The position numbers and the translations under genes were made by a program. The notes under the pieces were generated by a model. It was given only the letters and a program-made list of their open reading frames with translations. It did not search any database and was not told the DNA's origin. Positions 56,491-64,000 of a DNA stretch of 64,000 nt are shown piece after piece (the stretch's first letter is position 1; each line of letters opens with the position of its first letter). This stretch comes from Adiantum capillus-veneris (lineage: Eukaryota; Streptophyta; Polypodiopsida; Polypodiales; Pteridaceae), in NCBI GenBank assembly GCA_014529385.2, contig CM043956.1, positions 88,097,221 to 88,161,220 of the forward strand, read 5' to 3'.

Positions 56491-57455
56491 TTATTGCAAG
56501 TCAGGAGGGCTCACTGTTGGTAAAGCACACAATACCTCCTTGATACCATCAAAAGCTTGTTGCATGTCTTCATTCCACTCAAACCCTTGAACTTTTTGAC
56601 TCAATTTCTGGAGAGGATACACATACTGACATAGCATCCAGAAAAAACGTGAGAGGTACCTGAGTTTATGCACAAATGATGCCAAATCCTTTGTGCTGCT
56701 GGGCGGATCCATAAGCAACAAAGCCTTAAATTTCTCTGGGTCGGCTTCTATTCCATTTTGGGAAACCACATGTGCTAGCAAATGGACTCTGGCATGAGCA
56801 AACTTACACTTCTTTGGGTTGAGTTACCTATGCTCATGTTGACTCAACCTCAGCTTCTCCAAAAGTGTGACCCTAGAGCTATAACATCCAATCTCATCCA
56901 TGAAAACTCGAATGAACTTACCCAAGTAGGGACCAAACATTCTATTCATCCATCCTTGGTAGGTAGCATATGCATTAACCAACCCAAAAGGCATTCTTTT
57001 GTTGGCAAAACAACCCCAAGGAGTAATGAAAGTCATCTTCAATCGATCTTCAATTGCTATCAAGATGTGAAAGTACCCAAAAAATCCATCCATGATTGAG
57101 TAACATTCATGACCTACAACCTGATTGAAGATTTCATCTAGGAAGGGTAGTGGATAATGATTCCTTTTTGTGGCAGCATTTAAAGGTTTGAAATCAACAC
57201 ATATCCTAAATATTCCGTTCTTCTTGGGCACAGTAACTATTGGAAAGACCCATTTGGACTCCTCCACTCGAAAGATTCTTCCAAAAGATTTGTCACCTCT
57301 TTACGAAGTGCCTTCTCATGAATGACCCCCAACCTCCTAAGCTTTTGAACTTTTGGCTTGGCACCTTCTTTTAGATTGATTTTATGCTTGACTCCTTTAG
57401 CTCCTTGCAACTCTATATAGTCAGTGACGGATAGCTTTGGAAATTCCGTGAACAT
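56491..57455 (-). pseudogene. Gypsy-D reverse transcriptase
   Basis: Three frames are needed. 57455-57237 is the linker and fingers start; 57267-56824 carries V-P-K-K-N-G, V-D-F-K-P-L-N, M-P-F-G-L-V-N-A and the catalytic box; 56781-56491 carries the thumb/connection L-R-Y-L-S-R-F and native RNase H start. The catalytic box reads F-M-D-E, so the second Asp of F-x-D-D is Glu. The F-M-D-E change and frameshifts make it inactive. Confidence 0.85.
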
Positions 57456-57459
57456 GTCT

Positions 57460-58159
57460 TCATACTCCTTTTTTACTTTCTCTGTTGCAGTTCACTTTGG
57501 TAGGCTCTACAATTGATTTTGTATTATTCTTCTCCTCCTTGACCTTCACATCATGCATTGATGCTTCCTTTTCAACACTTACCCAAAATAGATCAGGACA
57601 TAATTGCATCAAGCATTCGTCTATACTCTCTTCTGATGATGTAGATGAAGCATCCAATAGGCGCTGTGTACGGCTCTCGTGTGTCTTCATGTTGTAGTAG
57701 AAAATGGTCCTTCCTTTCTCTTGGTCGGGGATGGTGATCAAGCCCGTGCCCCAATCCTACTTAGCACCAAGGGTTATAAGCCATGGCATTCCTAAAATGA
57801 TTGGATAACCATTCTCACCCGCTTGCATCACGTAGCCAATCAACCAAGCACTCAATCCCCAAGACTTTTATCTTCACATCTTCAGCTATCCCAAGACACC
57901 TTGCCTTTTTGTGATTGGCCATCCTCATAAGGATCGAAGCATTCACTGACATCTTGACGCCTGCTTCCTTCATGATGGCCTCAATCATGACACACACCTG
58001 GGCACCACCATCCATATATGCTTGCACTTCCATCTTCTTTCCCAACATATCTTCAACTATTGGTACCATATCCACTGGGTGACCAAATCTCAAAGATGAC
58101 ATCATGCTTTGATGATTTATTTTTTGGAAGGAAGCCGCGTACTCACACACTTGGTCCAC
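57460..58159 (-). pseudogene. Gypsy-D protease and linker
   Basis: Segment 58159-57815 is a retropepsin-like domain with A-Y-M-D-G-G-A-Q-V-C-V (D-G-G in place of D-T/S-G), matching the gypsy-B form I-D-G-G. A frame change leads to a Ser/Glu-rich linker (57741-57460) before RT. Confidence 0.7.
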
Positions 58160-58171
58160 TACCTCCTCAAT

Positions 58172-59422
58172 TTAGCATTCAAAGCCACCAACTGACCAAA
58201 GGATACTATTTGCCTTTTGATTTCGTATGTCGTGGACAATATCATAGTCTTCAACACCTTGGCCAAGGGGGTAGTCCTTTGGACCTATTTTCCTTCTTCG
58301 TCGCCTCTTGCTACGTTCTGGTTTGTCTTCTACCTTAGCCTTTCCTTTCCTTGCTCTTGTTTCCCTCTGTTGTTCTTTCTCTTTCTCCCTATCATTCCTA
58401 GCTCTCTTATTGGCTAAAACATCCACATCTTGATGCTCAAGGGTAATGATGTTAATAACCCTATGGTTGTTGTTGCGGCGGTGGTGCTTCTAGTGACTGC
58501 TCTTCATGATTTTCTTATATTCTCCCTCAACCACATCCATATATGGGGTATATTCCTCCTCTCTCTCTTGGTGGTTCAAGACAATCATGTGTGTAGTGAT
58601 CCTCTTCATCACAATTGTAGCATCTGCCTTGTAGCCTTCGTCCCGTACCTCTCTGAGCTTTCCGCTCTTCTCTTTGGTTCCTATTCATTATGTTAATTTT
58701 TAATTCTTGCAACTGGTCGGCAAGATCATGCAAAACTCGGGCCATAACGGGATCCGGACTTGAACCACTTGCTCCACTCTATCATCTATTGCCACAAGGA
58801 CCATTGGTTGCACTATAAGTGGCTCACCGTGTGTCATGCCTTGCTCCCACCTTCTCTTGGTCTTCTTGCTCTTGACCTTGGAAATTTCCACAAATCTTTC
58901 AAATGTAGCAGGCTCCTCTTGATCGAACTTCTCCCTTACACTTGGATGGAGACAATCCATAAACTGATGCGCTTTAAAGAAATCCCCTCAAGGTACTTGG
59001 GATGCCGCCTCTAATTACACCCAAATTCCTTTGAAGTGTTGAAAAAACTCTTTAAAGTTAGCATGAACATCTTGCTGCAAACCTCTCAATTTTGTCGTTG
59101 CTTCTGTTGTGGTTAGCTTCTTTCCAAACTTGTCAAAAATTGCCTGCTTCACCTCCTCCCATGTTTTCTTTTTGTCTTCCTCTAAACCTTCAAACCACTC
59201 ACAAGATTCTCCTTTGAGTGCAAGAGTAAATACATGAAGATTTTCTTCATCATTCACAATGTGCATACGAAGCATACGACACTCGAAGTCCGCTATCCAG
59301 TCCTTCACATCCTCCTTCCCTGTGAACACTGGTCGACTATACGCCTTCCCTTCGAAGTCGCTTCTCTCGCGTGTGAGTAACTCCACAAAAGTTGAAGTCT
59401 TGAACCTCAACCAAACCACCAC
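58172..59422 (-). pseudogene. Gypsy-D gag
   Basis: Segment 59422-59015 has the gag core: F-x-G-K-E-D-V-K-D-W-I, L-x-L-K-G-E-S-C-E-W-F, and a W-E-E-V-K-Q-A-I motif. After a stop and a shift, 58960-58700 continues with L-H-P-S-V-R-E-K-F. Segment 58745-58527 has a canonical zinc knuckle C-Y-N-C-D-E-E-D-H-Y-T-H-D-C. Segment 58426-58172 is a highly basic Arg/Lys stretch. Confidence 0.82.
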
Positions 59423-59492
59423 TTTTCTTCAATGAAACTCAAAATTCACAGCAAAACCGCTTGACCTGGGTGCACAACCGGCAAATTTCAGC

Positions 59493-59510
59493 TCCCCAGC
59501 AGGATCGCCA
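59493..59510 (-). other. Gypsy-D primer-binding site
   Basis: On the minus strand TGGCGATCCTGCTGGGGA lies a few bases after the 5' LTR, with the TGGCG start and GGGGA end typical of gypsy PBSs. Confidence 0.75.
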
Positions 59511-59515
59511 AAGAA

Positions 59516-60726
59516 TGATGGATCAAAAGACATTGTGCGCACACTCACACACCCAGACAACTCAACACCACACAAGGAATTTTCTTAAATTACAACCCAC
59601 ACACACCACCACTCAAGAGCTCAAAAAAATAGTACCCACAAGCTCAATTCAAACTCCAAACACCTGGACCTACAAGCCCTAGCTTGCCTGTAAACACTAC
59701 AAGGTGAGTTGAGTCGATTAACACTTGAAATCACGCTTGATGGTGAACCAAATACACACGAAAATCCATCAAAAACTCAAAATCCAGCCACGAAAGGAAT
59801 CTCTCAAACCATTGCAAAGCCTTCACCAAACTCCACTCTGTTGGCCTCTTTGGAGTAGCGTCAACCCTAATGACACCGATATAGGGTCACATAGTCTTGC
59901 AGAAAGCCGCACCTTCTTCCCTCAATTACTTGCACGCACACATCCATGGAAACCTTAGAACTTCCATAGAATCTCCCAAGTGCAAAATTGAAGAGAGAAA
60001 GCTCTCATTCACTCCTCCACACATTCAAAAACAGGTTGTGAATGCGACGAGACTGCACTGGACCACCTGGAGGAATCTTTCTTCCTCCCACACACAGAGA
60101 GATAAAAGTGCCAAGACTTGGATTCAAAAATACTCCCTTAGCTGGAAAACTCATGGAACTGTGAGTGATGTGGAAAATTGAAGCCTTTTCACACCATTTT
60201 TGGTCTTTTTTGACCTAGTTTTGGCCAGTTTTGACCCTCGGCGAGAAAAGAAAAACCGCAAACGGACTTCAAAATCCACCAAATTTTTTATGATTGATCC
60301 TTGATACCCAAAGCACTTTAAAACATCCCCACATTCCATTTTTTGACCACTTCTAGGGCGGTGCATGCATCATCGTAGATCAGGCACCATAAATAGACAA
60401 TTACTGTGTGTCCCAAACTTCACGAGTGGGATAAGAGTGCCCACACTTAATGCTTGCATTATTTAAATTCCAAAAATCTCAAACACATTCTCTAGATCCA
60501 AAAGAGGTCACCAAGAACCATATCCAAGGCCGTGATACCCTATCCAGCATGTACACGTGCCCGACTGTTGGCAAGCGAACCTAACTATTCACAAGGTGGA
60601 CACGCTACATCTTTTTAAAAACTTGAAAACAATTTGAAAAGCTCCCAAATGCATGTATTTACATCCTTTTGTACATATGACCATGCATATATACGCTACT
60701 TTGTACACGCCGAAAGCGATCTATCA
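59516..60726 (-). repeat. Gypsy-D 5' LTR (1211 bp)
   Basis: Pairs with the split left LTR (total 1222 bp). Ends are TGATGG and CTATCA in plus orientation. Confidence 0.9.
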
Positions 60727-60728
60727 AT

Positions 60729-61067
60729 GTGTTTCGGTCTAATGGTGCAGGCTACCCCAAAGACTTTGAGAAGTGTTTTTTAATGCTTTTTCAACCCTTG
60801 GATATACATAATGCATTCTTGTACAAAGTGTACAAAGGCGGTTTGTGCCAGCTGTCTCTACGCATGCGGGCGAATTGTGCGGGGTCCATAGTTTTGTTGT
60901 TTTTGTACATAGAAGTATTGAGACTTCAAAGAGAGTTACTAATTAAACAATATGAACAAAAACTGAAATTTTATCAGCTTGGGGTCGTGAGTGAAGAGGG
61001 ATATCTAGCTATGAAGAAGAAACTCTGTGTTGCTGCAACTTGCGCGGTGAAGGGTGGGGGGTTTTGA
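60729..61067 (+). CDS. Unrecognised 112-residue ORF
   Basis: The frame starts near the gypsy-D edge. The C-terminal half (L-R-L-Q-R-E-L-L-I-K-Q-Y-E-Q-K-L) looks strongly helical. No known domain is recognised. It ends at a G-rich purine run (GAAGGGTGGGGGG at about 61051-61063) followed by TGATGTAAGG. If that run is a PPT, the ORF could be the 3' end of an unidentified retroelement. Confidence 0.25.
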   Translation: MFRSNGAGYPKDFEKCFLMLFQPLDIHNAFLYKVYKGGLCQLSLRMRANCAGSIVLLFLYIEVLRLQRELLIKQYEQKLKFYQLGVVSEEGYLAMKKKLCVAATCAVKGGGF

Positions 61068-61101
61068 TGTAAGGGTGTCCCCCTTGCCTTGCGAGATCCT
61101 G

Positions 61102-61375
61102 GTGTGGTGAGTTGAGAGTTTGTCTCTCCTCAAGGGTCTGATGAAAGTGGACTATTATCTCTGCATATCGACATCTCTTCATCTTGGTTTGAGGTATGGC
61201 AGCCATGTTGTGTGTAGTCCAGTGTGGTGTAGCTAGTCAAGGGTTTGTCTCTCCTCAAGGTTCTGATGAAAGTGGATTATTATCTCTGCATATTGACATC
61301 TCTTCATCTTGGTTTGAGGTATGGAAGCCATGTTGTGTGTAGTCCAGTGTGGTGCAGCTAGTCAAGGGTAGACTA
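61102..61375. repeat. 120/125-bp tandem repeat, two copies and a partial third
   Basis: Copies start at 61102, 61222 and 61347 (partial), each with GTGTGGTG and TTTGTCTCTCCTCAAGG. It is inside an LTR-like region that may run from about 61065 to about 61855. Confidence 0.88.
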
Positions 61376-61979
61376 TGCGCTGCAATTCCTTGCTTGTACA
61401 TACACAAAAGGGCAAGATTTTCCCCAAGTTTTCCATCACTTTTTTTTTTTGAAAATTTTTAAAACTTTCTGGTTTTTTAAATTGACCTTGATTTGGATGG
61501 GTTTTGGTCAAACTATGGGAGCACCTATGGAGTCTCTTATAGCAAATGGAAGGGTGTTTGAAAAGTGAATCTCTTGGTTTTATGAGGAAAAGTGCAGAGA
61601 TTTCCATTGTTTTTCTTTTCTTTTTTTCTTTGGTTTTATTGATTTCCTTGCTTCCTTTAATGCATCCAAGTATAGTGGGAGGTGTAGTGGTGTAGAGGGA
61701 AGCTAGTTGAGGGTAGTCGAGGTCGAGTGTGAGCGTGGTTGTCAAATTTTTTGAGAGAGGATCAGCCCACATTTTTTTTAAAGAGCTATTCTCTTCATAA
61801 TATTTTATTCATGTTGGTTTGAGGTGTTGTAGAGGACAACCCCCCAATCCTTCACATAAACTGGTGCCCCCATGAAGGATAAGAGAATCCATCTAACAGG
61901 GGTTTGATCTACATATTGGCATCCATTTGAAGGTCAACTCAAGGCCTATGGTGGGAGATGGGTATGAAGTCTTCAAAGG
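61376..61979 (+). other. LTR-like/leader sequence before a gag relic
   Basis: AT- and T-rich DNA with no ORF on the plus strand. TGGTGCCCCCATGAAGGA at about 61872-61889 resembles a PBS and stands about 130 bp upstream of a gag relic, so an LTR may end near 61855. No partner LTR is in the window. Confidence 0.35.
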
Positions 61980-62740
61980 TGGGAAATGAAAAGATGTGTA
62001 CAAGTTCAACTGAAGGATTGAATTGATTCAATTGAAGAGCAATAGGGACAATGACGCATTCAAGGTATGTTTGGTGAGCTTGCTACTTGAAGGTGAAGCT
62101 TGTGAATGGTATAAATATAGGGTTGAAGATGATGTAAAGGGAAATTGGAATCTTCTTTCTCATTCCTTGAGAGAAGAGTTTGAGAAGAAGATGGTCCTGA
62201 GTATTTGTGGAGAGAGCTATGCAAGCTGCAACAAGGAGAACATGAAGACATCAATGTGCACATAAACAGGTTTGAAGCTTGTTGGAGAAAGATCATAAAG
62301 AGAATTGAAGAGAATAAAATGCCCCTTGATTTCTTGAAGAAAGATAGGTTTTTGGTTCTCTTACATCAAAGCATTAGAGACAAAGTGGAGCTCAAGGACC
62401 CAGGGACCTACAATGAGGCAATAAAGGTTGTTAGAGAGCAATGGAGAAAGAACGTGAGAAGGCATGACATGGCAATTAGATAAAGAGAAGAAAATGTACA
62501 TCAAAGGGATGGTTATGTATCAAAGAATAATGTGGTTGAGACTTTACCTCTGGATATGAATGTTGGAAGGGAAATCCATGCGGAATCTCTAAGAGTGGAC
62601 AATAGAGGGCATGAATCCCTTCACCAAGACATTCAAAGATTGATAGAGAAAATAGGAAACTCCAACCTTGCTATGCAAGCTATTCAACAAAAAGTAAGAA
62701 GAACTCAAGGAGAACGGCCTCAAAGGATGGCAGTTCTTTC
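61980..62740 (+). pseudogene. Ty3/gypsy gag relic
   Basis: Segment 62023-62265 has L-L-L-E-G-E-A-C-E-W-Y, a typical gag core word. A frameshift near 62205 continues with L-W-R-E-L-C-K-L-Q-Q-G, I-N-R-F-E-A-C-W-R, and L-H-Q-S-I-R-D-K-V-E-L to 62483. After a TAA the frame goes on to about 62700 with a helical segment. No zinc knuckle follows; the sequence changes to a copia fragment. Confidence 0.7.
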
Positions 62741-62744
62741 ACAC

Positions 62745-63300
62745 TTGGGATCAAGAAGAATATTTTGTCTGCATCTGCACTTGCTAGACTTGGTCTTGTA
62801 GTCAAATTTGTGGATGATAGATGTACAATACATGTTGCATCTGGAACTTTATGCTGTGGATTGTATAAGCTCACTTTGTATGAAAAGTGTGGGTAAACGT
62901 TCAAAGTTTCCAATGGATGGTTCAGTTGGGGCCACATGCAGGTTGTAGCTTGTGCATAATGATGCTTGTGGGCTCATACAAACTCCGTCCTTGGGAAATT
63001 ACCTTTACTTCCTCACTTTCATTGATGATTACTCCATGCATGCAGGGGTGTATCCACTTAAAGTAAAGGCCAAAGTTTTTATGTGCTTCAAACAATTTCT
63101 GGCTATGGCTGAAAATGTCTTGAAATGTACTATTGATGATGCTTGTGGGATCATGCAAACTCCGTCCTTGGGCAATTACCTTTACTTCCTGACTTTCATT
63201 CATAATTACTCCATGCATGCATGGGTATATCCGCTTAAGGTGAAGGCCAAAGTTTTTATATGCTTCAAGGCTATGGCTGATAATGTCTGAAAATGTACTA
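62745..63300 (+). pseudogene. Copia pre-integrase/integrase relic with internal duplication
   Basis: At about 62757-62895 the sequence reads I-L-S-A-S-A-L-A-R-L-G-L, F-V-D-D-R-C-T-I-H and G-L-Y-K-L-T-L, the copia protease-to-integrase linker. The integrase core start follows: Q-T-P-S-L-G-N-Y-L-Y-F-L-T-F-I-D-D-Y-S. It occurs twice, because a 177-bp unit (62961-63137) is repeated in frame at 63138-63290. Both copies stay open in one frame. The rest of pol is absent. Confidence 0.72.
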
Positions 63301-63828
63301 TTCATGGATATTTTTCTAGGCCTGGGCCATGGAGCAGACCTAGACAAGAAAAACCAAGCAAAGACTATACTCAAACCCCCAATCCAAGCCCACCAACAAG
63401 GAACTATGGATAGATATGTGTTGCTAAAATTTGTTGCCAACAAATGTGCAATGCACTCTCAGTGTGAAATTGTACCAACGACTATCCACAAACAAAATGA
63501 TCACTTTAACATTCATCGAGAGAGAGAAAGAGAGAGATTGAACATCATTGTTTTTTCAAAAGAAAGAGAAAGACAAGACGAGCACGAGATTTTGTATGGA
63601 TTATTGTGCAATTATGTATATTCAAAATATTGTTTTTACCACAGCTTAACAAAAACTTAAGCTCCAAACTTTGAATGATGGTGAGTTGGATTACACCCTG
63701 TAGGGCAGTGCACAAATTATTTTCCCTTACACCCTATAGGAAACCCCTTCAATTTCGGCTTACACCCTATAGGGAATCACACATGAAATGTGCTAGTAGT
63801 TCCAAATACTCTCTCTCAGCAAAGTCTC

Positions 63829-63869
<41 letters not shown>

Positions 63870-64000
63870 ATATGGCCCAAAAGACCCTTCTCTCTCTTTC
63901 CACCTTCACCTCTTATTGACACTTCCATTTCATCCACCTCTCCACATGTCACGGTACAAGTTTCTCACGGTCCCCCATCTTTTCTGACTTATCCTCAATG
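63301..64000. other. Non-coding end of window with simple repeats
   Basis: TTACACCCTRTAGG occurs three times (63691, 63727, 63760). A GA-rich stretch lies at about 63518-63537 and a (CT)n run at 63834-63865. No gene is seen. Confidence 0.6.

Larger units (their letters stand above)
41887..60726 (-). mobile_element. Gypsy-D: old Ty3/gypsy element with gypsy-C nested in its 3' LTR
   Basis: The right LTR is 59516-60726. The left LTR is 41887-42768 plus 53974-54313, split by gypsy-C. Between the LTRs the minus strand carries gag, protease, RT, native and extra RNase H, and integrase, all with stops and frameshifts. PBS and PPT are present. LTR ends are TGAT...ATCA. ATGTG flanks both sides (41878-41882 and 60727-60731), but four extra bases separate the left copy from the LTR, so the target duplication is tentative. 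The LTRs differ visibly more than those of gypsy-A or gypsy-C, as expected for the older host element. Confidence 0.88.

Overview
The window looks like nuclear DNA from a land plant with a large, repeat-filled genome. A non-seed plant such as a fern would fit, but this is inference: no rRNA, tRNA, organelle or clearly single-copy host gene fixes the lineage. I see no bacterial operons, no CRISPR and no phage genes. Nearly all recognisable coding sequence belongs to transposable elements, most of it broken by in-frame stops and one-base frameshifts. Several breaks fall in homopolymers, so some may be sequencing indels rather than true decay.

Layout. 1-385: a 151-bp tandem repeat. 538-2664 (+): a near-intact hAT transposase. 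3107-4063 (-): a coiled-coil protein whose RING-H2 finger is split over several frames. 4416-5939 (-): a broken protein kinase gene. 5995-7385: a very regular 87/88-bp satellite (175-bp dimer). 8479-10903 and 16450-16494 (+): a decayed reverse transcriptase of Penelope-like type, cut exactly at catalytic motif A by a complete Ty1/copia element (10904-16449, target duplication ACTCA). 16640-17560: a LINE-type RT remnant. 17770-19623: degenerate long repeats and a C29 run. About 20690-21060: a faint methyltransferase-like relic.

21196-35679 (-): an old Ty3/gypsy element (gypsy-B) with no integrase, whose gag is interrupted by a complete 10-kb Ty3/gypsy element (gypsy-A, 25478-35509, 2-kb LTRs). 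36731-37087: long CT/CA microsatellites. 37088-40221: no gene seen. 40222-40830: a gag relic of the gypsy-B family.

41887-60726 (-): another old Ty3/gypsy element (gypsy-D). Its left LTR carries an 11.2-kb insertion in the opposite orientation (gypsy-C, 42769-53968, target duplication CATAT). Gypsy-C is the most unusual part of the window. It has LTRs, PBS, PPT, gag and a retropepsin but no visible RT, RNase H or integrase. Its leader holds an array of 22-bp palindromes, its 3' coding region repeats a W-[I/V/A]-P-K motif, and it carries a DEAD-box RNA helicase fragment just before the 3' LTR. 60727-64000: LTR-like sequence, another gag relic and a copia integrase relic with an in-frame 177-bp duplication.

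The elements form a nested record: copia inside a Penelope-like gene, gypsy-A inside gypsy-B, gypsy-C inside the LTR of gypsy-D. By-eye LTR divergence (gypsy-A about 2%, copia and gypsy-C about 3%, gypsy-D clearly more) agrees with the nesting order. Gypsy-C, lacking its own polymerase, would have needed RT and integrase from another element.
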